Assembly (NCBI RefSeq): GCF_007751715.1
Contig: NZ_CP036292.1
Location: forward strand, 2,108,001 to 2,172,000
DNA from: Rosistilla oblonga
GTDB taxonomy: Bacteria; Planctomycetota; Planctomycetia; Pirellulales; Pirellulaceae
Reading direction: 5' to 3'
DNA length: 64,000 nucleotides
Shown here: positions 35,967 to 44,505 of the stretch, in pieces
How positions within the stretch are numbered: position 1 is the first letter of the stretch
Layout of the letters: every line of letters starts with the position of its first letter
Translations under genes and position numbers: made by a program
The notes under the pieces: generated by a model
The model's input: the letters and a program-made list of their open reading frames with translations, nothing else
Told to the model about the DNA's origin: nothing
Databases searched by the model: none

Positions 35967-38519
35967 TTACTTCAAGTCGGTCCGCTTCAGTTGTTTGGTG
36001 AGGAACTGCTGCATCGTGGAATCGCCGGTTTGAGAGTCCCCCGGATATCGCAAATCGGCTTCGACTCCTAGTGCCTGCAATTTTCGCTGTAACATGAGCC
36101 CCGACACTGCAGAATGCGTAGGGTCCGACTGGCGTTCTCCAGGAACGGGAGCTTTGTCCTGCGCGGGGAATTCCATGAAGATCCGAGGGTCGTCGTCGCT
36201 GGCGTGTTCGATCGGAGAATAACGCTGGATTTGTGGAAGCAGCGAGGCTCGCGCCGCGAGGAACGGTGCAAAGGAATCCGGGCGGGTCGCCCCCGCAAAT
36301 CCAAACGCCCTGCCCCCATATTCGTAGTTCGGTATCCACTCCCTCGCTTGCTGCGGATCGAGCGATGTTTGCGGCGCCTTTCCTGCGGCACACCACAGTC
36401 GGGTTGACTCACGGGAAATGAGGTCATCACTGTTCGGTTCAGCCATGTCGTCATGCATGGCTAACCACAGCGAGGAGCATCCGCCAGCGCTGACACCGCA
36501 AGCGCCAATCCGCGCCTTGTCGATCTTCCATTGGCTTGCCTTGGAACGCAGAAACTGCAGAGCACGCGCGGCATCGCTTAAAGGCCATTGCACAGGCGGC
36601 CCGATCTCTGCTGCATTGGCATCCTGCAGCAGGCGGTAGTTCACTGAAGCAACGGAAATGCCAGCGTCCAAGAAGCCGCGCACATCAAGGTGCTGATGGA
36701 TATCTGTTTTGTCCTGTGCCGACCAGCCACCGCCGTGGAGGTAAAGCACGAGCGGTGTCGGCTCTTCGCTCTCCGCTAACCAGACATCCATCGTTTGACG
36801 AAAATGGTCTCCGTAGGGGACGTCTGTGAAAGTGGCTGGCGATGCATCGGCGATCGCTGTTGCAAAGCGTTGCTGTACGGCTGCTGGAGGCATCCAACCC
36901 GTGGGCCGGAATTCGTCGGGTTCGTAGCCGCAGGTGATGAAATACAGCCCCGTCTTGCTGGCCTTCGCTGGTGGCACGTTCACATGCAATTGCGTGAAGC
37001 CATCAGCGAACCAGGCTTCATAGCCATCGGTGGCGCTGGGCTTCAGAGCTTGGCCGTTCAGCCGAACGTCGAGCTGAGTTGGCTTGCGGTAGGGCAGTCG
37101 CAGTCGGAAGCTGATACCGTTGTCGATATTCACATCATCGGAGTCTTTGGCGGTGAGCAGCTTCGAAGCAGGCGTCTCCATGGCCAATTTAATCTCCGGG
37201 CCCGCTTCGATGAACTTTGTGATGTTCCCTGCGTCATCACCGAACTGGTCGTGCAGGTTGAGCTGCAACTCGCGAAGATCCGTTGCGGCGACAGCCCGTT
37301 TCGCTGCAGCCGTGGTCGCACACACCAGGCTCGCACGTCCGTCTGTCTGCGGATACAGGAATCCAAGCGTAAATTGGCTTTGCTTCGACCACAGCTCAAC
37401 TCGGCTCCTCCGGCGGTCGGCCGCCGTGTTTCCGTATGCGGTCACAAAATGCCCGACGAAATTCTTAATCCGATTCACTGGATAGCTAGGTTGTCGCTCA
37501 TCGTTCCAGACTTTATTTCCAATTTTCAGCAGTCCTTTCATGCGTGCGACAATGCTCTGCTCCCACGCCACCTCATGTGTGGCGATCATCGTGTGGTATT
37601 TGGCATAAGAATAGTGCTGCGTGTAAAACATCGGCTTGCCTTGCCACAATTTCGTTCCCAATGGAGCGAGTTCCGCGCCCCAGAAGGTCCGTTGCGCATC
37701 CGCCTCAAAACGGTCCGATGGGAACCCAGCAGCGTTGCCCGCGTCGATCATTGCTTCGGTCACTCGCCAATCCCAAGGCCGCAGTGCGTTGTTCGAATAA
37801 GCGCTTCCCGTGATCTCCGTCATGATCTGACCGTGGTAGGTTCGCCGGCTGCTCAATTGTTCAGGTGGGTATTCCTGGAGCCCGGTGCCATGGAAATCAG
37901 CGTGAATTTCTGGCTGATATTGGTCGACCACCGAAAGCACTGCTACCAGTTCTGGCGCATCCTGTGGATTGCGAATCGTTAGAGACTTCACGTCCCAGAG
38001 TTTGCCCTTTCGGTCCAAGCCGGCATACATCTCGACACCATTTTCATTCCGCCAGCGATCTGTGTGGAACAACGCAAGAGGATTCACGACCGGCATGACG
38101 AGGATGATCTGTCGGCGGCGAGTCTCCGCCGCGAGTGGATCATCGCTCAACATCCACTCGATAAACGCCAGCGCTCCGGAGGAGCCCGTTCGCTCGGGGC
38201 CGCAATGTAAAGTGGTGACCAAGCAAATTTGTTTGTCAGTATCGGAGACCGAATTGTCCGTGATTTTCACCATATAGACAGGCATGTTCTGGCCGCTGAT
38301 CCCATGCGAATCGAGCGTGACCCACTGCGGGAACTTCGTTTCCCAGTATTGCAGTGTGCCTTCATATTCTTGCCACGTCAGGCGATGCATTGGGGCATAA
38401 CGCTGTTGCTTTTCCTGGGCATTAGCGGACGTCACGCAGAAAGCTCCGAGAAGCAGGAATCCGACAGTTAGCAATCGAGAGAACGATTGAAATTCTTGCT
38501 GGGATGAGTTCAGACTCAT
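35967..38519 (-). CDS. Exported M14-like peptidase domain fused to alpha/beta-hydrolase (esterase)
   Basis: An 850-residue exported protein with two hydrolase domains. A signal peptide covers 1-35 (ending SANAQ). Residues about 45-350 resemble zinc carboxypeptidases of family M14: LHCGPERTG (105-112) with candidate ligands His105 and Glu109, a substrate-Arg-like DRWRNENG, and EIHADFHG with a later His. The spacing His-x-x-x-Glu is one longer than the usual HxxE, so zinc binding is not certain. A linker with beta-strands follows. The C-terminal part (about 560-850) is an alpha/beta-hydrolase of the BD-FAE/esterase type: oxyanion HGGGW, nucleophile GVSAGG and a C-terminal His in DPTHSAVSG. It may release acyl or aminoacyl groups from a polymer. 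It lies inside the accessory block, between repeat copy B and the Y1 transposase. Confidence 0.8.
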   Translation of the reverse strand: MSLNSSQQEFQSFSRLLTVGFLLLGAFCVTSANAQEKQQRYAPMHRLTWQEYEGTLQYWETKFPQWVTLDSHGISGQNMPVYMVKITDNSVSDTDKQICLVTTLHCGPERTGSSGALAFIEWMLSDDPLAAETRRRQIILVMPVVNPLALFHTDRWRNENGVEMYAGLDRKGKLWDVKSLTIRNPQDAPELVAVLSVVDQYQPEIHADFHGTGLQEYPPEQLSSRRTYHGQIMTEITGSAYSNNALRPWDWRVTEAMIDAGNAAGFPSDRFEADAQRTFWGAELAPLGTKLWQGKPMFYTQHYSYAKYHTMIATHEVAWEQSIVARMKGLLKIGNKVWNDERQPSYPVNRIKNFVGHFVTAYGNTAADRRRSRVELWSKQSQFTLGFLYPQTDGRASLVCATTAAAKRAVAATDLRELQLNLHDQFGDDAGNITKFIEAGPEIKLAMETPASKLLTAKDSDDVNIDNGISFRLRLPYRKPTQLDVRLNGQALKPSATDGYEAWFADGFTQLHVNVPPAKASKTGLYFITCGYEPDEFRPTGWMPPAAVQQRFATAIADASPATFTDVPYGDHFRQTMDVWLAESEEPTPLVLYLHGGGWSAQDKTDIHQHLDVRGFLDAGISVASVNYRLLQDANAAEIGPPVQWPLSDAARALQFLRSKASQWKIDKARIGACGVSAGGCSSLWLAMHDDMAEPNSDDLISRESTRLWCAAGKAPQTSLDPQQAREWIPNYEYGGRAFGFAGATRPDSFAPFLAARASLLPQIQRYSPIEHASDDDPRIFMEFPAQDKAPVPGERQSDPTHSAVSGLMLQRKLQALGVEADLRYPGDSQTGDSTMQQFLTKQLKRTDLK

Positions 38520-38915
38520 GCTCGTTATTCCTTTCCTCGTGAATCTGGAGAACGCTCAACGCCTGCGAATATTGTCCGCCGCGGTGTCTGGATTGCTCGG
38601 CGGCAGCGCGGCTGGTTCCGCAAAGCCTTGCGGGATCGATAGTGCGATATAGCACCGAAACGTGGCGGTTGGCGGTGCGTCATTCTATTTGCCGCAACTG
38701 ACGCTTGCAATCTTTGCGAAATGTAGTGCTGTGTCGTTCCGCGTCGTTTCGATGGTTCAGGACATACCTCTCGTGGTGTTTAATGGTCTCGGTAATTGTT
38801 TGGGACAGGCATGTTGTATTGTTTGGACGTCGTTTGGGACAGGCATCTTTATTGTCCAGTAAGAACCGTAGTTATACAATTGCTTTACCGGGGCGTTTTG
38901 CGGAGGGAGTTTCTG
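38520..38915. other. Intergenic stretch with left-end motifs of the Y1 element
   Basis: About 396 bases upstream of the Y1 transposase gene. Two copies of the repeat head TTTGGGACAGGCAT occur at 38799-38812 and 38833-38846. I take these as the left end of the transposase element. The stretch nearer 38520 should hold the promoter of the divergent esterase fusion; no clear boxes are visible. Confidence 0.5.
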
Positions 38916-39989
38916 ATGACGATGGCTCGAAAGTATCTCGTCGATCCGGCGGTGACACGTTGGTATCACTGCATCTCACGCTGTGTTCGGCAAGCGTTTC
39001 TGTTTCACGACAAAGACAACCTTGATCGCCGCGACTGGCGTCAATGGATCGAAGATCGGCTGGAACTGCTCGATTCTAACTTCGCGATTTCAGTGGGCGG
39101 TTTTTCCGTGATGGACAGCCATCTGCACGTGCTCTGCAGGCTCGATCCCGAGGTGGCTGATCGCTGGAACCCCCGAGAGGTCATGCGGAGATGGATTGCC
39201 ATCTATCCACCGAAAACGCTCAAGTCGAACGACAAAAAGGTTGTCCGGCAATGGATCGAGACACAGGCAAAAGACCATCGGCGTGTGACTCTGTTGCGCG
39301 ACCGGCTCAAGAACCTTGGCTGGTTCATGAAATCTCTCAAAGAACCTTTGGCCAGGCTTGCGAACAGGGCGGATGGCTGCCACGGGACGTTTTGGGAAGC
39401 TCGGTACAAAAGCATTGCGATTCTCGATAATGATGCCCTGCTATCGACCAGCACCTACATCGACCTCAACCCTCTCGCGGCTGGAATCGCTTCGACTCCG
39501 GAGGAGGGTTTGCACACTTCGATACACCAACGTGTCGAACATGTTTGCCAGAAGGGCGAAAAAGAAATCGAGCGGTTGAAGGCGGCCCGCCGGGGGAGTG
39601 TCGCGGCGAGCGTCGCCGCTGGCGTGATGGAACAGGATCTTTGGCTCGTCCCAATCGAAGATCGCCGCGGCATCGTCCGGGACGAGGGGAGTGGAGCGAG
39701 TTGTCGCGAAGGGATGTTGGAATCGTTCCCGTTGGGAAGCTATCTCCTGCTGCTTGATTACACCGGGCGTCTGTTTCGCGATGGCAAAGCGAACATGGAA
39801 TCTGGAGTCAAAGAAATCTTTGACCGCTTGTCGTCAACGCTTCAATCCTGCCAAGCTCGGACTGACAAGATGCTTCGTTCAAAAAGCCTTCGTGGTAGCT
39901 TCTTTGCGTCGGACAATCAAACAGTCGCCGCGATCGCAACCGCCCCCGGTCATCACTTTCGAAACCTCTCTCCCCAACCGCCCGACTAG
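38916..39989 (+). CDS. Y1 transposase, REP-associated tyrosine transposase-like
   Basis: A 357-residue single-strand-type transposase of the Y1_Tnp (IS200-like) superfamily. The HUH metal motif is HLH (69-71) in VMDSHLHVL. The nucleophilic tyrosine candidate is Tyr181 in STYIDLNPLAAGI, preceded by the family segment GTFWEARYKS. Residues after about 200 form a charged C-terminal extension, as in REP-associated transposases. An ATG at 38916 with GGAGGG six bases upstream decides the start; the frame is open to 38796 but that part lies in the end repeats. The gene seems intact. Such enzymes normally act on short palindromic end sequences, and related repeats are scattered in this region. Confidence 0.85.
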   Translation: MTMARKYLVDPAVTRWYHCISRCVRQAFLFHDKDNLDRRDWRQWIEDRLELLDSNFAISVGGFSVMDSHLHVLCRLDPEVADRWNPREVMRRWIAIYPPKTLKSNDKKVVRQWIETQAKDHRRVTLLRDRLKNLGWFMKSLKEPLARLANRADGCHGTFWEARYKSIAILDNDALLSTSTYIDLNPLAAGIASTPEEGLHTSIHQRVEHVCQKGEKEIERLKAARRGSVAASVAAGVMEQDLWLVPIEDRRGIVRDEGSGASCREGMLESFPLGSYLLLLDYTGRLFRDGKANMESGVKEIFDRLSSTLQSCQARTDKMLRSKSLRGSFFASDNQTVAAIATAPGHHFRNLSPQPPD

Positions 39990-40131
39990 CCTTTCACTGC
40001 GGTATCACCACCACAGGTTCTCAAGCTACGAAGCTACCGGTACAGTCAGTGCCCGCAAATTCACCCCACCAGCAGGCTCGCTCTCTGCAAAAAACGCCAC
40101 GACACGCGGCCAACCTGCCCTGCAACCACAA

Positions 40132-40386
40132 CCTCACCCTCTGTCGCACTCTCCAGCGGGCCTGGCCCACCATCCGTTAGGATCAGCATGCAGAGTCTGA
40201 AACGAGCGTGTCCTTTTCGTCCCTCACCCTCTGTCGCACTCTCCAGCGGGCCCGTTCCACCACCCGTTAGGATCAGAACGAGAGTCTGAAACGAGCATGT
40301 CCTTTTCGTCGCCGCCACCGCGGCCCGAAACAAGCCTGTCCTTTTCGTCCTCTTTTCGTCTGTCAACGAGCGTGTCCTTTTCGTCC
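40132..40386 (+). repeat. Tandem 90-bp repeats and multiplied transposase right-end motifs
   Basis: Two successive units of about 90 bases (40132-40221 and 40222-40310) begin CCTCACCCTCTGTCGCACTC and end GTCCTTTTCGTC. They differ at a few positions. Two shorter copies of the tail alone (around 40329-40349 and 40363-40386) follow. The middle of the unit (CCACC-CCGTTAGGATCAG) resembles the CTACCACCCGT part of copies A and B, tying the array to the same repeat family. Confidence 0.75.
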
Positions 40387-40413
40387 GGGACGGGGAAGCT
40401 CATTGACCAACAT

Positions 40414-40560
40414 GAGATGAAGAGATAGTCGTTCGGGGAGAATCCGAACCGATTCAGATGAGTCGCAATACGTCCGCGACGAATCGCATCGCGTGGCCAT
40501 ACGTCTGCCGTCGGATAATGGCCCCAGCACTACACATTAGATAATGTGCAGCAAGTCGAC
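40414..40560 (+). pseudogene. Decayed copy of the uvrC 3' end
   Basis: This 147-base stretch aligns with 31747-31891 of uvrC in the same orientation. GAGATGAAGAGAT, TCCGAACCGATTC, TGAGTCGCA, ATACGTCCGCGACGAATCGC, CCAGCACTAC and GCAGCAA(A/G)TCGAC recur in order. It lacks 24 bases of uvrC (31801-31824) and carries an insertion of about 24 bases after GAATCGCATCG. It is non-coding and marks the far border of the accessory block. Confidence 0.8.
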
Positions 40561-40616
40561 GCTGCAACCTTGGCCGATCCAGCGAAGCGATCGCGTCGGT
40601 AGAAGAGTCCCCTGTC

Positions 40617-40645
40617 AGCGGGCCGCCTGGTCGCGACGGCCCGCT
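40617..40645. terminator. Hairpin downstream of MFS transporter
   Basis: A nine-base perfect inverted repeat, AGCGGGCCG (40617-40625) and CGGCCCGCT (40637-40645), lies 29 bases beyond the stop of the minus-strand MFS gene. There is no U-tract on that strand, so its terminator role is tentative. Confidence 0.5.
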
Positions 40646-40673
40646 TCGACAGAGTTTTCGCTGGCATTGGCGA

Positions 40674-42269
40674 CTAGGCTTCCATCGGTCCTTCGACGCC
40701 ACCGGTTAGCATTTCGGAGTCATCGATATGGATGGGTTTGTAACCGCCGACCGCCTTGAAGCCGATGATCAGCAATAGATACAACACGGCCATGATCGCT
40801 GGAATCGCAGCGGTCAACTTCAACGCCATCCGACCGCCAGCAAGAGTCGCCGCGCCAACGGGGGCTTTGTCCTCGCCCGCAAACGGCTTGGCCGATTCCC
40901 ACCACGCTGACAATTTGTTGTAGTTCTCGTCGGTCTCGCCATCGGCAGCCAGGGTTTCGCCAATCGCTGCCAATTCCTTGCCTTGGTCTGCCAAGACGCC
41001 AACTTTGGCACCGTCGAGCCCCTTGATCTTGGGCAGGAACAGGAAGCCTTCAGGCTTCTCCACCGAATAGCGTGCGTAGGTCGGTTCGGCGTTGTCGCGA
41101 AGGTCTTGCGAGGCGTAGTAGTCCTGCTTGTAACCGATCGCGGGACCGCCGAGCAAACCGGCCGACAACATCCCCATGCCGCCCATCAGTCCGATCGCCA
41201 CAGCACCACCCTTCGGGAAGCGTTCCGATCCGACAGCCAACATCGTCGGCCACAGGAACGTTTTTCCGCAGGCGTAAACCGTGGCGGCCACGACACACAT
41301 GATCAGCGACGTGGCGGTGCCCAACATGGTCAGTCCCAGAGCCCCCAGGATGCTACTGACAAACAACAGCCCCAGCGGCGAGATCCGATGCACGATCGGC
41401 CCGGCGACAAATCGCAAGGCGAACATCAGACTGGACGTATATACGAACAGCATCAAACCCTTTTGCGGGTCGTTCATGATCGAACCGGTGATCTTCGAGA
41501 TCCACGAATCGGTTCCCAGTTCGACGTAGCCGACCAGGGCGTGCAACACCAACAGGATGAAAAACAAAGGCGTGACGACCGAAGCCAACATCTGCCCGGT
41601 GGAAACTCCCGCCGCCGCAGCTTCCGATTTTGGAAACCGTTGGCCCAACAGCATCCCGCCGTACAGGATCACGGGGACCAGGAACAACGACATCTGGATC
41701 TTCCAGTCGACAGCAGCTTGCAAAACCGACCCGTCGGTGTCGACTTTGGCAGCCATGAAGGCCGACGCTAAACCGCCGATCACCAGACCAGCTGGCCAGC
41801 CCGCGTGCAGGATATTCAAATAGTGCGTTTTGGATTTCGGGAACAGCGTCGCGGTCAATGGATTGACGACAGCTTCGCAAACGCCGTTGCCCACGGCGAA
41901 GATGAACATGCCCCAGAACAGGCATTGGAAAGCAGCGTCTTTGCCTCCGGCGTCAAACGCCGCGGGAGCTGCTAGCGTGACCACGGCGGAGATGAAGTGC
42001 AGGACAAACGCTGCGGTCATCAATTTGCCGTAACCGATCGCATCGGCGAACAGGCTGGTCACGATGATCACGACGCCAAAACCTGTCAGACCACCGCCGG
42101 TGATCGTCCCCAGTTCGGTCATCGTAAAGCCAAAGTCTTCGGCCCATTGAACCAAGATGCCGCCGCGGACCGAAAAGCCCACACCGGCTGCGAGTATCGC
42201 CATGAAGCCTGCCCACAGCAGCCGTTTTGCGTTGGGGGCCGCCATCGCAGTGTCCGAATCATTCGACAT
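40674..42269 (-). CDS. MFS transporter
   Basis: A 531-residue major facilitator superfamily permease with about 12 helices. Helix 1 starts after a short polar N-terminus (LLWAGFMAILAAGVGFSVRGGIL). The loop after helix 2 (SLFADAIGYGKLM) takes the place of the usual G-x-x-x-D-R motif. LNILHAGWPAGLVIGG in helix 5 and GSERFPKGGAVAIGLMGG in the second half are sugar-permease-like. A polar insertion of about 90 residues before the last helix (about 400-490, with repeated Ala/Glu/Lys) is unusual and probably cytosolic or periplasmic. The substrate is unknown. AGGGA ten bases before the ATG supports the start. Confidence 0.85.
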   Translation of the reverse strand: MSNDSDTAMAAPNAKRLLWAGFMAILAAGVGFSVRGGILVQWAEDFGFTMTELGTITGGGLTGFGVVIIVTSLFADAIGYGKLMTAAFVLHFISAVVTLAAPAAFDAGGKDAAFQCLFWGMFIFAVGNGVCEAVVNPLTATLFPKSKTHYLNILHAGWPAGLVIGGLASAFMAAKVDTDGSVLQAAVDWKIQMSLFLVPVILYGGMLLGQRFPKSEAAAAGVSTGQMLASVVTPLFFILLVLHALVGYVELGTDSWISKITGSIMNDPQKGLMLFVYTSSLMFALRFVAGPIVHRISPLGLLFVSSILGALGLTMLGTATSLIMCVVAATVYACGKTFLWPTMLAVGSERFPKGGAVAIGLMGGMGMLSAGLLGGPAIGYKQDYYASQDLRDNAEPTYARYSVEKPEGFLFLPKIKGLDGAKVGVLADQGKELAAIGETLAADGETDENYNKLSAWWESAKPFAGEDKAPVGAATLAGGRMALKLTAAIPAIMAVLYLLLIIGFKAVGGYKPIHIDDSEMLTGGVEGPMEA

Positions 42270-42552
42270 TTGTTAAATTCCCTGGAAAGGAGGAATGCTC
42301 TAGAAGAAACCAATGGTTGTGGTGCAAATGCTGCCATTGTAAGGCCGCCGCGTCAAGTTGGCTGCTGGCATTGCCGGACCGATAATTTCCCCTAAATCGC
42401 ATCCCAACTCAGCTTCGGAGAATTTATCGCTTTGCGCACTCGCGATCGAAGCCTGCTATTATGCTTACAGCATCGCGTTTGCCAACGAATTTCCGCTCGC
42501 CCGTGGCGGAGGTTGGCCGTTTCCCACCCCCTCCTCGCTCTGGAGAAAAACC

Positions 42553-43113
42553 GTGTCGAAAATTTCGTTTTCAATGCTTGCTCTAAGCTTTTTGTTAGGT
42601 TTCGCTGTGAACACCGCCAACGCCCACGATCACCTTACCGATTTCAAGATGGAATCGATCGAAGGTAAAACCGTCGACCTCGCCCAGTTCAAAGGGAAAG
42701 CGATCCTGGTCGTCAACGTCGCCAGCGAATGTGGCTTGACTCCGCAATACGAAGGTTTGCAGGCGTTGTACGAAACGTACAAAGACAAAGGTTTGGTCGT
42801 CCTCGGTTTCCCCTGCAACCAATTTGGCAAGCAGGAACCTGGGACCTCGGCCGAGATTCAATCGTTCTGCAAATCGAATTACGACGTCAGCTTCCCGATG
42901 TTTGCCAAAGTCGAAGTCAACGGCGACGGCGCTTGCCCGCTGTACAAACATTTGACAGCCGCCGACACCAAGCCCAAGGGAGCGGGGAAGGTATCGTGGA
43001 ACTTTGAGAAGTTCTTGGTCGATGGGCACGGGCACGTGGTCGGCCGTTATGGCCCCCAGACCGAACCCGACGACGCTGCGTTGACCCAGCAGATCGAATC
43101 GCTACTTAAATAG
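42553..43113 (+). CDS. Exported glutathione peroxidase-like thiol peroxidase
   Basis: A 186-residue peroxidase that should reduce hydrogen peroxide or lipid hydroperoxides outside the cytoplasm, most likely with thioredoxin-like donors. The GTG start at 42553 has GGAG seven bases upstream and opens on a signal peptide (1-24, ending NTANA); an in-frame ATG far upstream at 42358 has no such support. The catalytic set is visible: Cys60 in NVASECGLT (Cys rather than selenocysteine), Gln in FPCNQFGKQEPG and Trp/Asn in VSWNFEKFLVD. Cys94 in FPCNQ lies where the resolving cysteine of some family members occurs. Length is normal for a monomeric GPx. Confidence 0.92.
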   Translation: MSKISFSMLALSFLLGFAVNTANAHDHLTDFKMESIEGKTVDLAQFKGKAILVVNVASECGLTPQYEGLQALYETYKDKGLVVLGFPCNQFGKQEPGTSAEIQSFCKSNYDVSFPMFAKVEVNGDGACPLYKHLTAADTKPKGAGKVSWNFEKFLVDGHGHVVGRYGPQTEPDDAALTQQIESLLK

Positions 43114-43398
43114 GCGATCGACAAATCGACGCTGCTCTGTTCGCGGGGCAGCGCACCACCAATCGACATCGCGTTGGCGGCTCCGATGCTCCGGCGCGAT
43201 GCACTTCTTGCAAGCTGCTTTTGCTGCCTGATTGGGGGCCATTTCGCAGCGGCTAGCATTTTTCTGGCCGCCGATTTTGTTCGGTCATTCCTTCCCTCGG
43301 CGTCCGACTGGTGTAAAGCGCGATCGCTTGGCTGCCGATATAACGGGCATAACCGATAAATTCTGCTTGCTTGCGACGGACGAACGGGAGTCGACCTG

Positions 43399-44268
43399 AT
43401 GACAATTCTGCGGCGCATCCGTCACGCCCTCTTTGCATCGATGGCCGCGTTCCTGCTGGCTATCTTGTTTGTCCCCACCGGCGAACCGCGAACCGTGTGG
43501 ACGATTAACGATGCCGACGCTCCGCCCCAGTTGGTGATCGCATCGGGAATCGCATCGGCTCCGATCCACTCTCCATCGCGACTCCCCAAACTGCTGACCG
43601 CGCGATTGCGTTGGCGTTTGCTGATGACGCAGCACTACGCCGACCAAGATATCAATCGCCAGTTCCGCCAGGCGGTCGATGCCGTCGAAGCCGCCGGCGA
43701 CGAAGCGTCGACATCTTCCGAAGCCGCGATGACGTTGACAAGTTTTCGGCAACCGGTCGAAGGCCAAGCCGAGGAAACGCAGTCCTCCGAATCGCCGGTC
43801 GACGACGACTCACCCGACGCCGAAGCCAGTCATTTTATGACCGGGCATCAGTTCTGGACGCGGCAGCACGAGCGTGCCGCAGCCGCCTACGACGAATTGC
43901 TTTCATTGGATAAACCGGCGGTCACCGCATCGCCGCTGACGACGCTGCCCGGTCTGCCGACGCGTGGTGGACTGTTGCTAGCGATCTGCTGTGGATTGCT
44001 CGGCGGTCTCACGATGGCTTCGGTCGACGCGTTTGCCTATCGCAAACAAACGCCTCCGGAATCGAACCTCGATGCGACGCTGCATCTGCCCGCTTCCTGG
44101 TTTCGCGTGCGACGAACGCCGCCGCAACGACTGGCGCATGGTCTGCGGACCGCCTGCATCGCCTGGATCGTTGTCGCCGGGCTGTTGCTAGCCACCTCGG
44201 CTCGCAAGGAAATGGGGCTGCAACGGCTGATGAACTGGCCGCTCGCGGAACTCGCCGACCTCGTGTAA
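43399..44268 (+). CDS. Hypothetical membrane protein
   Basis: A 289-residue protein I do not recognise. One hydrophobic segment near the N-terminus (about 11-27) is followed by about 165 residues of soluble, Glu/Asp/Ser-rich sequence in the middle, then two more membrane segments (about 193-212 and 252-270). The arrangement, two ends in the membrane with a soluble middle, is reminiscent of polysaccharide co-polymerases, but no family motif supports that. A gap of 237 bases separates it from the ExeA-like ATPase gene on the same strand; the two may be related. The ATG at 43399 is the only reasonable start. Confidence 0.55.
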   Translation: MTILRRIRHALFASMAAFLLAILFVPTGEPRTVWTINDADAPPQLVIASGIASAPIHSPSRLPKLLTARLRWRLLMTQHYADQDINRQFRQAVDAVEAAGDEASTSSEAAMTLTSFRQPVEGQAEETQSSESPVDDDSPDAEASHFMTGHQFWTRQHERAAAAYDELLSLDKPAVTASPLTTLPGLPTRGGLLLAICCGLLGGLTMASVDAFAYRKQTPPESNLDATLHLPASWFRVRRTPPQRLAHGLRTACIAWIVVAGLLLATSARKEMGLQRLMNWPLAELADLV

Positions 44269-44505
44269 CGCCGGATTCGTCGGGCCTGGCCGCTGACGGT
44301 GCCCGCAGTTTGCTCGGCGACTGTGCGCAATTGCTATCGCCCGATTCCTGTTACTTGCTTCGCCGTGGCTTCGGAATGCTTGGCTCGTCGCGATGCCATC
44401 GATGAATCGTCGCGATTCGCTTCAGTCGGCTGGCAAGATTTGCCGAACAAACCGATTAGCCCGTATGTTCGGATTTTATCTCCGCAATCAAACCAGTAGA
44501 CGACC

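Larger units (their letters stand above)
38799..40386 (+). mobile_element. IS200/REP-associated-like transposable element
   Basis: The element is inferred from a Y1 transposase gene (38916-39989) flanked on the left by TTTGGGACAGGCAT heads (38799, 38833) and on the right by repeated GAGCGTGTCCTTTTCGTC tails (first near 40203, last ending 40386). The same head plus a closely related tail without a gene make up repeat copies A and B. The exact ends are uncertain because both head and tail are multiplied. Confidence 0.55.

Noticed and set aside
40132-40386. Tandem repeats considered as a CRISPR array
   Set aside because: The units are about 90 bases and contiguous without unique spacers, and no cas genes are nearby.
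31905-40413. The accessory block considered as a prophage or integrative element
   Set aside because: No integrase, phage structural, replication or conjugation gene is present; only an IS256 transposase and a Y1 transposase are seen.
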